Assembly (NCBI GenBank): GCA_052118425.1
Contig: JBQKHF010000017.1
Reading direction: 5' to 3' (one strand)
Source: Roseburia_C sp900315735
Lineage (GTDB): Bacteria; Bacillota; Clostridia; Lachnospirales; Lachnospiraceae
Length of the DNA: 64,000 bases
A program made the position numbers and the translations under genes. Below, piece by piece: positions 9,648-17,679 of the stretch (position 1 is its first letter; every line of letters begins with the position of its first letter). The notes beneath the pieces are model-generated. The model saw nothing but the letters and a program-made list of their open reading frames with translations. It was not told where the DNA came from and searched no databases.

Positions 9648-12341
9648 CTAAATCGCGTATTGTTTCTTTTCCGTTTTACTTAAACACAAATGATTCAAAT
9701 GACATTTTGAACAGTTTTCTTTGTTACATTTACGCGGCAAATTGTTGTTTCTAATGTTTGTTGCCGCATCAGTAATTTCTTTCCGAACATCTTGGATTAC
9801 TGTTTCTGTCACCTCTTCTTTGATTCTTTTCTCTGAGTCCAACTGATAGACTTCCATATAATCTGCCTGTTCCCCAGTTAGTTCCTGATATCCTAACGCA
9901 TATATTTTTAATTGTTCTTTATTAATTGATTCCACCACTTCCTTGTTTGCAGTTTTGAAATCAACAATCGCTATTTTATCTTTGCCATCCGAATTGATTT
10001 TCTTTACCAAATCAATTCGACCATTTACCCTGACGCCATCCCCCATATCTACTTCAACATCAGATTCTGCCATATAAACATTTTCCATATCATCCCGGTT
10101 ATGTTCCACATAGTTATTGATTGCCCTTGTAACACTCTTATACATATTTTCCTCCAGTTTCGCAGTCGCATAGGGAAAGTAAAATGACTCGTCTATCATT
10201 TTCTTTACATTGTCTTTGGTCAAATCTTCTCCGTTCATCACCGCAATATGTATATTTTTCACAATTTCATGCAACACATTTCCATATCCAAGTGCCGGCA
10301 CAATCGGCTGTTCAAATCCGTAAAACATAGATAACTTGAACCGATACGGACATTCAAAATAATCCTCTAGCAAAGAAAAGTTTAAGGAAATTGGCATGCT
10401 TTCCTGTTTTGTATTCGGTAGATTTGCCGGATCATATTGTATGTTTCCATCATATTTTACTAAATAGGAGGATTCCTTTGCTTCTTCTAAAAATGGAGAA
10501 ATAAATTTATCATGACCGTTTATCGAACGTGTCAAATATAAATATTTCTTTGCTCTGGTTACCGCCACATAAAAAAGTTTTCTCTCCTCTTCAATATCAC
10601 CTTCAAATCTATCTGCATTAGTTATCCACGCTTTATCAATCACATGCCAAATCCCCTTTCCACCAACACGCTGTGCTGGAAAGAAATTTCTATTGAGCTG
10701 TGGAATGAATACTGCTGCAAACTCCAAGCCTTTGGACTGGTGTACAGTCATAATACTAACCGCATCTGGTTTTGCATAGGAATTGGTCATATATCCTTCT
10801 GGATAATATTGTGATGCCGTATATTTTAGAAACGAACAAAAGTTATTGAGTTTTGTTCTTGGTTTTTGCGTATAATTAATAATCTCATAATCCGCAATCA
10901 CCTGACTAAATTTTCCGAGGTTATACATAATCACTTCTGTTTCATTTTTGCCATCCTCCGTTAAGGAAATACGTCGAAGAAACTCGTGATAAATAGCCTG
11001 TAAATTAAATTCAGAATATAACCTTATTTCTTTTACATCAATAGTTGCCAAATACTGCATTGCATCTGCTACCTCTTTTTTATCAAGAGGATAGTCTATC
11101 TGCAACCATCTTTCAAAAAGCTCCGTTGCCGGAATATCACCATTTAAATAATCAAAAATACCTTTTGCTGCATTACATTCTTTTGTCTCAAATAAATCAT
11201 TCACACCTTCTACAACAAATGGAATATCATGTGCTTCCAATACTTCGGCAATTTTTCCGCTAACTTTTCTTTTCCGTAGCAAGATTGCAATTTCTGAATA
11301 AGGGATACCTATTTCATGAAGTTTCATAATTCTCCGAGCTATAAATGTAAATTCATCTTCCATGTCCGAATACTCTTCATACGCAAGGTCCCCTATATCA
11401 TATTTCGTCTTACAACCTGAAGTCATTGTTTTTGGCAATCGCCTATCGTTATTGACTATGATTCTTCTTGCCACATCAACAACGCCTTCCGTACTTCGAT
11501 AATCCTTATCCAGCACAATATATTTTTTTATATTATACCTTTCCTTAAATGTAAGGATATTCCTAGGATCACTTCCTCTAAATTGATAAATTGTCTGGTC
11601 ATCATCACCTACAACACAGATATTCGCGCCAAATTCTTTTAATATTTCTATCAATCTTTCTTGTATGGGATTTGTGTCCTGATATTCATCAACCGTTAAA
11701 TACTTCACTTTGTTTTTAATAATCTCAGCAAATTCTTGATTTGTTTCAAGCTGGTTTATCATTTCTCGAAGAATCAGAGAATAATCAAATTTCTTTTCTT
11801 CATACATTTTATTACGATATTTCTCAAAAGCGATACGAGTCTTCTCATCCCACTTATCCTGTTCAAACCAGTTTTCATTCAATACGCTCATAACCGAGAT
11901 AAACAAAGAAGTTTCTACATACTTTTTCAAGTCCAAATCCTGCATACCGCATTCTTCATAGTATCTCTCTACAAATAATTTTGTCTGTATCTCATCCAAT
12001 ACTGTGAACTTCTGAAACTCAGGTATATAATCTTGTAACATTCTTATGCAAAACCCATGAATGGTTCCAACATACATATGTGCAAACCCTTTTGTATGTC
12101 CTAATACAGATTTCCCATAAGCATTAATACGACCTTTTAATTCTTCTGCCGCTTTCTTTGTAAACGTAAATGCCACTATATTTTCAGGCAATACATCCGG
12201 CTTTGACTTCAAAATATTCACAATTCTTCTTGTTACAACACCGGTTTTTCCAGCACCAGCACAGGCGATAATTTCTAAATCTTCATTTATTGTTTCGACT
12301 GCTTCTCTCTGTCTTTCTGAAAGACCTTCAAATATATCCAT
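9648..12341 (-). CDS. UvrD-like helicase fused to a Cas4/RecB-type PD-(D/E)XK nuclease
   Basis: 897 residues from the ATG at 12341, seven bases after AAAGGAG; an upstream in-frame start lacks an SD. Superfamily 1 helicase motifs are Walker A CAGAGKT (27-33), Walker B VDEYQD, motif III GDDDQTIYQFRG, and a late SIMTVHQSKGLEF and VAVTRAK. The last ~230 residues are a RecB/Cas4-like nuclease: GRIDLV, IVDFKT, then QLKIYALGYQ, closing with a Cys cluster (CNKENCSKCHLNHLC) of the Fe-S type seen in Cas4 and AddB. The fusion resembles AddA-like end-processing enzymes, but no AddB partner is present. It is next to type III mod with a 6-base gap, so it probably acts with the restriction system, for example by processing cut ends; this is inference. 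Confidence 0.85.
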   Translation of the reverse strand: MDIFEGLSERQREAVETINEDLEIIACAGAGKTGVVTRRIVNILKSKPDVLPENIVAFTFTKKAAEELKGRINAYGKSVLGHTKGFAHMYVGTIHGFCIRMLQDYIPEFQKFTVLDEIQTKLFVERYYEECGMQDLDLKKYVETSLFISVMSVLNENWFEQDKWDEKTRIAFEKYRNKMYEEKKFDYSLILREMINQLETNQEFAEIIKNKVKYLTVDEYQDTNPIQERLIEILKEFGANICVVGDDDQTIYQFRGSDPRNILTFKERYNIKKYIVLDKDYRSTEGVVDVARRIIVNNDRRLPKTMTSGCKTKYDIGDLAYEEYSDMEDEFTFIARRIMKLHEIGIPYSEIAILLRKRKVSGKIAEVLEAHDIPFVVEGVNDLFETKECNAAKGIFDYLNGDIPATELFERWLQIDYPLDKKEVADAMQYLATIDVKEIRLYSEFNLQAIYHEFLRRISLTEDGKNETEVIMYNLGKFSQVIADYEIINYTQKPRTKLNNFCSFLKYTASQYYPEGYMTNSYAKPDAVSIMTVHQSKGLEFAAVFIPQLNRNFFPAQRVGGKGIWHVIDKAWITNADRFEGDIEEERKLFYVAVTRAKKYLYLTRSINGHDKFISPFLEEAKESSYLVKYDGNIQYDPANLPNTKQESMPISLNFSLLEDYFECPYRFKLSMFYGFEQPIVPALGYGNVLHEIVKNIHIAVMNGEDLTKDNVKKMIDESFYFPYATAKLEENMYKSVTRAINNYVEHNRDDMENVYMAESDVEVDMGDGVRVNGRIDLVKKINSDGKDKIAIVDFKTANKEVVESINKEQLKIYALGYQELTGEQADYMEVYQLDSEKRIKEEVTETVIQDVRKEITDAATNIRNNNLPRKCNKENCSKCHLNHLCLSKTEKKQYAI

Positions 12342-12427
12342 ACAAGTGCTCCTTTCCCAAAATAACGGATTCAAATCAAACTACATAACACATCTTATCA
12401 AACTACTTGTCCCATAATCTGTACTTA

Positions 12428-12655
12428 TTACCTGTCACCCGTTGACTCGTCTTTATCTGGTACATACTCCATAATCTCGCCATAATCCGTTCCCAATGTT
12501 TTACATATTTTATCTAAAATAGGCATAGCAACATATTCATTTTTTCCAAGTTTTGTCATGGTATTAGGTGCTATTTCTGCTTTTTTTCTCAAATCTGCTC
12601 TGCTCATTTCTTTTTCGGCTAATTGTATCCACAATCGCTTATATGATACTGCCAT
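12428..12655 (-). CDS. Small Cro/CI-type HTH regulator of the defence operon
   Basis: 75 residues, ATG at 12655 after GGAGG with a 7-base gap; an upstream in-frame ATG lacks an SD. Nearly the whole protein is one helix-turn-helix domain (MSRADLRKKAEIAPNTMTKL), of the YozG-like Cro/CI group. It is the first gene of a minus-strand run that includes the helicase-nuclease and type III R-M genes, and has a good promoter upstream. A C-protein-like controlling role that delays or balances restriction is a reasonable inference. Confidence 0.8.
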   Translation of the reverse strand: MAVSYKRLWIQLAEKEMSRADLRKKAEIAPNTMTKLGKNEYVAMPILDKICKTLGTDYGEIMEYVPDKDESTGDR

Positions 12656-12700
12656 TGTTAATCCTCCATATAAAATCCCATTCAAACAATTCTACATTAC

Positions 12701-12729
12701 ATCATACCATATATCTAATATCTTCTCAA
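12701..12729 (-). promoter_or_regulatory. Sigma-A promoter of the defence operon
   Basis: On the minus strand TTGAGA (12724-12729), a 17-bp spacer and TATGAT (12701-12706) lie 46 bp upstream of the HTH gene's ATG. No other comparable promoter was noticed between here and the type III genes, so this may drive the whole cargo. Confidence 0.7.
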
Positions 12730-12800
12730 TAATTATTCGCACGTTCTCGCGACTTTTTATACTTCCTTCAATAGCCAATATTTCATTTTCGTACAAAACA

Positions 12801-12828
12801 GAGCATCGCAATCTCCATCACGATGCCC
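12801..12828 (-). terminator. Possible terminator after the relaxase gene
   Basis: Arms CGATGCCC (12821-12828) and GAGCATCG (12801-12808), with one G-U pair and a 12-nt loop, are followed on the minus strand by TGTTTTG. It would separate the mobilization genes from the defence operon. Confidence 0.5.
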
Positions 12829-12834
12829 TTCATC

Positions 12835-14868
12835 CTATCTTCCACCTTTTACATTATCCTGATTCTTCTCTCTCATTCCCTCCTCATAAATCTTCTCGAA
12901 CAATTCATACTTCTCCTGTTGCCCCAGATGCACACCTTTCCTATCCAGCACAGCGCCAAACACCTTAATTCCGGTATAATAATCCACATCTGTCAAATCA
13001 AACACCTCTGATAAAACATACTCCGGATACCTGATTAGTTGCTCTGGATTGACACCCCACACATCCATTCTCTGCAGGATTTGCTCAACCTTCTGGTTAA
13101 TCAGATGCTCAGTTTCCACTCTCGCACTATAATCTGCCAAAAGCTTCGCTTCCTCATAGATTTCATCAAAGCCTGCATTTATGCCAACTGATTCAAAATA
13201 TGACTTGACCACATCAAATGCATTTTCTATATCATTCATATCACAGCCATAGCAACGCACCTTTTCTGCCACACTGAGTTGCATATAATCATCCTTGTCA
13301 GATGGAAGCTCATCCTTTTTATCCACATCAGATGTCGTTGCATCCAATTCTCCAAAAGGTGCCTCTTCACTAGTCTTTACAATGTCTGTAGACTCGTTTT
13401 TCCCTCCTTCTAACAGTTCAGTTCCGCTTGCGTCCAAACATTCTGTCATAACATTCTCGGAAACTGCTTCAGCTACATCTTCCCCCTTACAGGTTTCTTC
13501 CATATCCATTTCCGCAACAGACGCTCCAGTCATTTCCACTTCCTGCACCCGATACGGATTCTCCGGCACTTCCACCTTATACATCTCTGTGATATCATCC
13601 AGTTCATCAACTGGTATGCGAAGTTCCAATTCCGCCTCTTTGAGACTTCCATCCCGTTCAAGGCATCTGACTACCGCTTTTAGCTTATCCCGGATATCCT
13701 TCTTTTGAAGTTTCAATTGCTCCAGCCTTTCCCGGTAGTCATCCTCAGATGCTTCAAAGGCAGACACATCCTCCTCTGTCTTGCATGACCTTTTCCAAAC
13801 TGCCCTGTCCCGATACATCTCTTTCTGTGTCTTGCACAGTTCATCATCCGCATGCTGTAATCTCTGCTTTAACCTATATAAATCCGCAAAAGACCTAATA
13901 TCATACTTTACAACTACCAGATACTCCTCCTGCAATTCATGCATTTTCTGTATCTGCTCATACAGATAAGCCGAGCCATAGGAAAATCGCTTTTTCTCTG
14001 CCAGTCGCAGGCGATACATCCTCGTGTAACACTTTTTCTGATATGGGGATAAACTCGCTTTTCTTACTACAGGTAATGAAGTTGTATGAGCAATCGGTGC
14101 TATCAATTCCGGTTCCCCATACTTAAATAACACTTCCAGATTCTCCCTTCCAAAATCATCCGAAATAGTATCCAGTCTCTTAAATCGCTTCATCCCCGGC
14201 ACTTTCACAGCGATATGCTTTTCCTGCTTTACTTCAAAGCCAGCCTTCTCCAAAAGAAATATAAAATGCTCCATACTTTCTGCATTAACGGCACAGAATC
14301 TGGCATCCTGCTCTATCCATTTGGAAAATACCTGTTCACGTTCCCATTGCGGTCTTGCCATATTTTTAGGTTCTTGGCTGTATTCAGCCGGAGTGATATG
14401 AAGTCCATATTCTTCACAGAGTTTGTTGGTAATAGGCTGAAATCTGTATTTCCAGTCTCCATTATGGCACTGGAACTTATATCCCGTTACCATATTTACA
14501 CTGTTTATGACAATATGGGCATGAAGATGATTACGATCTGTATGAACAGCTACTACCGCTTCATACTCTCCGTGAAAGGCTTCCTTTGCAAATCGCATAG
14601 CGATATCATACATAATCGCTGGTGTACCTTCCCCAGGTTTCAGGGAAATCACAAAATGATATCCCTGCCGTCCTCCTGGCTTGCCAAACATCTGCTTGGT
14701 TGCCTTCATCTGTGTATAAGCCATCTCCGGCAGGCAGTTAATACCGCCCGCCAGATGTGCCTCACCCAGTTTTTTCGGTTGCAGAATATAATTGATGGCA
14801 TGTTCCAGATGAATGTCAATTCGTGCCTTACTGCTTGCTTTCATATGCATCATCTTGGTTATTGCCAT
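12835..14868 (-). CDS. Relaxase / mobilization nuclease (MobA/VirD2 family)
   Basis: 677 residues. The N-terminal third is the relaxase domain: candidate catalytic Tyr27 in HAINYILQ, and the metal-binding triad HTDRNHLHAH (H109-H118), as in pfam03432 MOBP-type relaxases. The rest is an extended, charged, partly coiled-coil tail with an acidic Ser/Thr-rich stretch (about 440-550) and a helical end. A relaxase nicks oriT and stays bound to the 5' end during transfer. It overlaps the MobC-like gene by 10 bp. No coupling protein or secretion genes are visible, so transfer may depend on a helper or on genes left of the window. Confidence 0.9.
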   Translation of the reverse strand: MAITKMMHMKASSKARIDIHLEHAINYILQPKKLGEAHLAGGINCLPEMAYTQMKATKQMFGKPGGRQGYHFVISLKPGEGTPAIMYDIAMRFAKEAFHGEYEAVVAVHTDRNHLHAHIVINSVNMVTGYKFQCHNGDWKYRFQPITNKLCEEYGLHITPAEYSQEPKNMARPQWEREQVFSKWIEQDARFCAVNAESMEHFIFLLEKAGFEVKQEKHIAVKVPGMKRFKRLDTISDDFGRENLEVLFKYGEPELIAPIAHTTSLPVVRKASLSPYQKKCYTRMYRLRLAEKKRFSYGSAYLYEQIQKMHELQEEYLVVVKYDIRSFADLYRLKQRLQHADDELCKTQKEMYRDRAVWKRSCKTEEDVSAFEASEDDYRERLEQLKLQKKDIRDKLKAVVRCLERDGSLKEAELELRIPVDELDDITEMYKVEVPENPYRVQEVEMTGASVAEMDMEETCKGEDVAEAVSENVMTECLDASGTELLEGGKNESTDIVKTSEEAPFGELDATTSDVDKKDELPSDKDDYMQLSVAEKVRCYGCDMNDIENAFDVVKSYFESVGINAGFDEIYEEAKLLADYSARVETEHLINQKVEQILQRMDVWGVNPEQLIRYPEYVLSEVFDLTDVDYYTGIKVFGAVLDRKGVHLGQQEKYELFEKIYEEGMREKNQDNVKGGR

Positions 14869-15257
14869 CCATAAACCACCTCCTGCATCAAATCCTTTAT
14901 CTGTAATATCAGCTGATTTCCGGTTTTCATAGTGCTGTCAAATACATATCCGCAGCCATTGGCAACTCTTGTCATCTGATTATAATTGTTACAAAGACCG
15001 GAAAGTTGATTAATCAAATCCCGCCTGTCATGTGCAAACGACGTATCCACCTTCCCACCATGAAGAATCAGGTGCCTTATATAATCCGATAACTTCATAC
15101 CATTGGTTTTGGCATCATGCTCCGCCTGCTCACGCTCCTCGTCCGATAAACGGATAGTAAAATTCTTCCTTGGTTCTATTAATTGTCCTCTTCCTATAAA
15201 AATCCCTCCTTTTTCTAACTGTGTGTGTAGAGAATTTGCCAGATACGTAAAACGCAA
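14859..15257 (-). CDS. mobC: MobC-like relaxosome accessory protein (RHH)
   Basis: Up to 132 residues. KNFTIRLSDEEREQAEHDAKTNGMKLSDYIRHLIL is the ribbon-helix-helix segment of MobC/relaxosome accessory proteins, given here in description rather than as a motif; the C-terminal half is a helical oligomerization region. It helps the relaxase melt and bind oriT. The start is unclear. TTG at 15257 has no SD, whereas AGGAGGG (15204-15210) stands six bases before an in-frame ATA at 15197, where the next canonical start would be expected. Either ATA is used, or an ATG has mutated and expression is weakened. Confidence 0.8.
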   Translation of the reverse strand: MRFTYLANSLHTQLEKGGIFIGRGQLIEPRKNFTIRLSDEEREQAEHDAKTNGMKLSDYIRHLILHGGKVDTSFAHDRRDLINQLSGLCNNYNQMTRVANGCGYVFDSTMKTGNQLILQIKDLMQEVVYGWQ

Positions 15258-15313
15258 TGCGTTTCACAAAATCTGGTTAGGGGGATGATATTTCCCCCTA
15301 AAACCCTCTATAT

Positions 15314-15329
15314 ATGCCCCTGCGGGGGC
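15314..15329. repeat. GC-rich inverted repeat, candidate oriT hairpin
   Basis: TGCCCC and GGGGCA arms flank TGCG in the otherwise AT-rich gap upstream of the mobC/relaxase genes, where oriT is usually found. No nick-site consensus was recognised. Confidence 0.4.
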
Positions 15330-15335
15330 AGTTAT

Positions 15336-15462
15336 CTGTAATACCCCCTGCACTACAGGACAATGTCTGTATTACTGTTGGTATTACGACAAATAATCCT
15401 GTATTGCCATCGGTATTACGCTAAATAAATCTGTATTACACCCGGTATTATCATAATACTCT
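15336..15462. repeat. Three 32-bp direct repeats (plus a degenerate fourth), candidate parC/iterons
   Basis: Units start at 15367, 15399 and 15431, each with CTGTATT...GGTATTA at an exact 32-bp period; a degenerate copy starts at 15336. The array lies between parR and mobC. Repeats next to ParR are typical of the ParR-bound centromere (parC), although iterons or accessory relaxosome sites are possible. There are too few units and no spacers for CRISPR. Confidence 0.65.
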
Positions 15463-15474
15463 TATAATACCGGG
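15441..15474. repeat. 11-bp perfect inverted repeat downstream of parR
   Basis: CCCGGTATTAT (15441-15451) and ATAATACCGGG (15464-15474) enclose 12 bp and overlap the last 32-bp repeat. On the minus strand no T-run follows, so a protein-binding site is as likely as a terminator. Confidence 0.6.
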
Positions 15475-15498
15475 CGATATAATTCAGACAAACCTGCC

Positions 15499-15993
15499 CT
15501 ACAACTCATCTAGAAAAGCCATGATATCATCTGAAACATCCTCATCAGATGCCTCCGGAATCTCCCCGAAGCATGGGACTGATTCCATTACAACTTCTGT
15601 TTCTGAAACTGCTTCTGATTCTGAGTTTGTTTCCACCTTCGCCTCGGATACCCTGGAAACCATCTGATTTTCCCGAATCACTCCTGCTCCGGCAAGTTTT
15701 TCTGCTTCATCCTTTATAATCAGCCTCACTGCACTGATAATCCGGTCAGTTTCTTCTGACATGGCAGCCTGTAGAGATAACCTCTGCGTGTTCATTTCCT
15801 GCACAAGATGTTCTTCCTCAGTTTCCTGCTTTATACCACGAATTGTCCTTATCAATGCTTTTTTGATAAACTTGCTCTTATCTCCAAAGCAGAACATCGC
15901 TGTTTCATCCTCAAGATACCTATGGATTTCCCAGTCCTCTTCTCTGTTAAGGTTAAGACGGAAGCTGACTGTCACACTGTCTTCATTTGCCAT
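15499..15993 (-). CDS. ParR-like DNA-binding partner of the ParM-type partition system
   Basis: 164 residues, overlapping the end of the parM-like gene by 11 bp. The N-terminal segment SVTVSFRLNLNREEDWEIHR...FIKKALIRTI resembles the RHH fold of ParR/StbB proteins; the remainder is helical and ends in an acidic tail (about 130-164), which in ParR proteins contacts the actin-like filament. Identification rests mostly on position after the actin-like gene and before the 32-bp repeats. It would bind the repeats and load filament ends onto them. Confidence 0.65.
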   Translation of the reverse strand: MANEDSVTVSFRLNLNREEDWEIHRYLEDETAMFCFGDKSKFIKKALIRTIRGIKQETEEEHLVQEMNTQRLSLQAAMSEETDRIISAVRLIIKDEAEKLAGAGVIRENQMVSRVSEAKVETNSESEAVSETEVVMESVPCFGEIPEASDEDVSDDIMAFLDEL

Positions 15994-16933
15994 ACTGCCT
16001 CCAGTCCGCTACCTGCTGCATTTTTCGTTTCATCTGCTGATATGCCAGATATTCGTATCCAAGTGCATTTGCCTTAACATCTTCAATGTGCATGATGTGT
16101 CTGCCAAAGACGGAACCAAATCGCTTCATCACAGTTGCACCGCCACCCACATATACAACAGGTGTCATTTCCGGATCAAATCCGTGTTCCTTCAGAGTAG
16201 CTTCAATTCCTCTTGCAAAAACTGCCAGCTCCTCTTTTACTATCTGGACCATCTTATCTGAATATGGAGCATTTCCATACATCATCACCTGCTGTATCTG
16301 TTCCTCCGTCAGAGTGCGATTCGTCTTTCTATAAACCACATTATTGATATTTGCCATACACTGTATCAGTGCGGATGGAATAGTGATACAGTCACTTTCC
16401 ACCGGTACATGCTTTCTTGTATGAATGATATCAACTGTCTTGCTTCCAATATCTACTATCAAAAGCTCCGCTGGAAGTTTTCCTAACCTGTCTGCAACTG
16501 CGGCATAACACTGCGGATAAAGAAACACCTCTTTGCATTCAATATGATATGCCTTGCCATTGTACTGAAAATCTACGCTTCCCGGATTCAGATACTCCTT
16601 AAATGCTACCTTTTCCTGACCAAATCTCGTAAATGGTAACCCCGCAGCGATACATACATCTGCATCGGATAACTGGTAATAGTCCATTTCCTTTGCAATG
16701 GCTGCCAGCGTTAATAAGAAATAATCCTCATCCTCCACCTTGGTATCTTTCAGCGGCAGCCTTCCCTCGCCAACCTTATAATACCTGTCATTGAACATCA
16801 TGGTATTTGTGGTCAGGGTAGCTTCTCCACCCAGCTCCTTCACACCATTTTCAAATACGAAATGTGCCGTTTTCATGGTGGAAAATCCATGGTCGATACC
16901 ACACAATAAAATCTGCTGTTCTTCTAAATACAT
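15983..16933 (-). CDS. ParM/StbA-family actin-like segregation ATPase
   Basis: 316 residues. Actin-fold phosphate motifs are visible: GIDHGFSTMK (about 13-22), LIVDIGSKTVDI (about 160-171) and the adenosine motif VVYVGGGATVMKRF (about 262-275). The ATG follows AAGGAGG. ParM-like proteins polymerise to separate plasmid copies. On an integrated element it could stabilise the excised circle. Its 5' leader (16934-17034) contains two small inverted repeats and a second AGGAGG with no ATG after it, so leader-level control is possible. Confidence 0.82.
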   Translation of the reverse strand: MYLEEQQILLCGIDHGFSTMKTAHFVFENGVKELGGEATLTTNTMMFNDRYYKVGEGRLPLKDTKVEDEDYFLLTLAAIAKEMDYYQLSDADVCIAAGLPFTRFGQEKVAFKEYLNPGSVDFQYNGKAYHIECKEVFLYPQCYAAVADRLGKLPAELLIVDIGSKTVDIIHTRKHVPVESDCITIPSALIQCMANINNVVYRKTNRTLTEEQIQQVMMYGNAPYSDKMVQIVKEELAVFARGIEATLKEHGFDPEMTPVVYVGGGATVMKRFGSVFGRHIMHIEDVKANALGYEYLAYQQMKRKMQQVADWRQYGK

Positions 16934-16981
16934 ACAATCCTCCTTGTTTTGTGTAACAAAATGCGAGTCTTCAGACGAGCA

Positions 16982-16995
16982 GAGGATTTATCCTC
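16982..16995. repeat. Palindrome in the parM leader
   Basis: GAGGATTTATCCTC occupies the leader between the sRNA locus and parM and includes an AGGAGG-like word on the minus strand. It may sequester or mimic a ribosome-binding site; nothing is demonstrated. Confidence 0.4.
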
Positions 16996-17034
16996 CTGTC
17001 TGATTCTCTTTTAGTTTTCATGTTACAATTCTGA

Positions 17035-17063
17035 TTGCAGGAGCCAAAACCATTTGCTATAAT
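17035..17063 (+). promoter_or_regulatory. Sigma-A promoter pointing away from parM
   Basis: TTGCAG (17035-17040), 17-bp spacer, TATAAT (17058-17063). No plus-strand protein gene follows for 600 bp, and a terminator stands 40 bp downstream of the -10. Confidence 0.7.
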
Positions 17064-17069
17064 GTATTT

Positions 17070-17133
17070 GCGAGATACATAGCAAGGCATTGGCTTTGCA
17101 ATCAAGTCCTTTCCTATTTGGATGGGACTTTTT
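17070..17133 (+). ncRNA. Candidate ~64-nt small RNA of the mobile element
   Basis: Transcription from the promoter just upstream would start near 17070. The RNA would hold a 7-bp hairpin GCAAGGC/GCTTTGC (17082-17099, ATTG loop, one G-U) and an end hairpin AAGTCC/GGACTT (17104-17130) with an inner TCC/GGA pair, then TTTTT. This is a complete promoter-RNA-terminator unit. Its 3' part is antisense to the end of the 92-residue HTH gene (17114-17392), and the whole unit is antisense to the parM upstream region. No family was recognised. Confidence 0.6.
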
Positions 17134-17392
17134 CATTTGTCTGATAATCTGATTGCTCAGCTACCATACTGACTTTTTGTGTCAGATCATCGGCTGGATT
17201 ATAACAATCTGCATATCCGTAAATCTTCTGCTCAAAGTATTTACGGGGACACTTGCCACGCATGGTGTAATATCCCATTGCGTCCAGTTCCGCATTATAC
17301 TTTTTGACAACTTCGTATGCTTTTGTCATTCCCACCCCAAGCACCTGACTGACTTCCTTTGCATCAATAAATGCATCTTTCGTGCTTATCAT
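17114..17392 (-). CDS. Small excisionase-like HTH DNA-binding protein
   Basis: 92 residues with a textbook SD (AAGGAGGAG) seven bases before ATG. DAKEVSQVLGVGMTKAYEVV is a winged HTH of the MerR/excisionase type. Location between integrase-proximal XRE gene and parM, and size, fit a recombination directionality factor or small regulator, but no reaction can be assigned. Its last codons overlap the terminator of the predicted small RNA on the other strand. Confidence 0.65.
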   Translation of the reverse strand: MISTKDAFIDAKEVSQVLGVGMTKAYEVVKKYNAELDAMGYYTMRGKCPRKYFEQKIYGYADCYNPADDLTQKVSMVAEQSDYQTNEKVPSK

Positions 17393-17426
17393 AGAACTCC
17401 TCCTTCCATCTTAAATTTGTATTACC

Positions 17427-17475
17427 AATACGGATTTATAACCTTTGATAAACAATTCGTTATTTAATCCGTATT
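17427..17475. promoter_or_regulatory. Inverted-repeat operator between the HTH and XRE genes
   Basis: AATACGGATT (17427-17436) and AATCCGTATT (17466-17475) are perfect 10-bp arms. TACGGATT recurs near 17604-17611 and ATACGAATC near 17630, bracketing the XRE promoter. The set is a likely binding array for the XRE repressor in this divergent region of 287 bp. Confidence 0.55.
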
Positions 17476-17542
17476 TCTAATTCGTGTTTAATCATAATAC
17501 ACCTTTCCGAATATGTCAATAGTTTTTTTCAAAAATACGCAC

Positions 17543-17571
17543 TTGCAATTCGTTTTGGTTCGTGATATAGT
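17543..17571 (+). promoter_or_regulatory. Promoter of the XRE regulator
   Basis: TTGCAA (17543-17548), 17-bp spacer, TATAGT (17566-17571), about 105 bp before the gene's ATG. It is surrounded by the repeated TACGGATT-type sites. Confidence 0.7.
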
Positions 17572-17679
17572 ATTCATAACATAATAATTCAGTTACTTTT
17601 CAGTACGGATTTCTCATTTTTTTGCAAAAATACGAATCAATGTGACTGAATACAAATTATATATAAGGAAGGTGACAAT

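Noticed and set aside
9648..12341. Helicase-nuclease as a housekeeping AddA
   Set aside because: No AddB partner, location on a mobile element beside type III R-M, and a Cas4-like tail rather than a full AddA layout.
15336..15462. Regular 32-bp repeats as a CRISPR array
   Set aside because: Units are contiguous without unique spacers, and no cas gene is near; the Cas4-like domain is part of a UvrD fusion.
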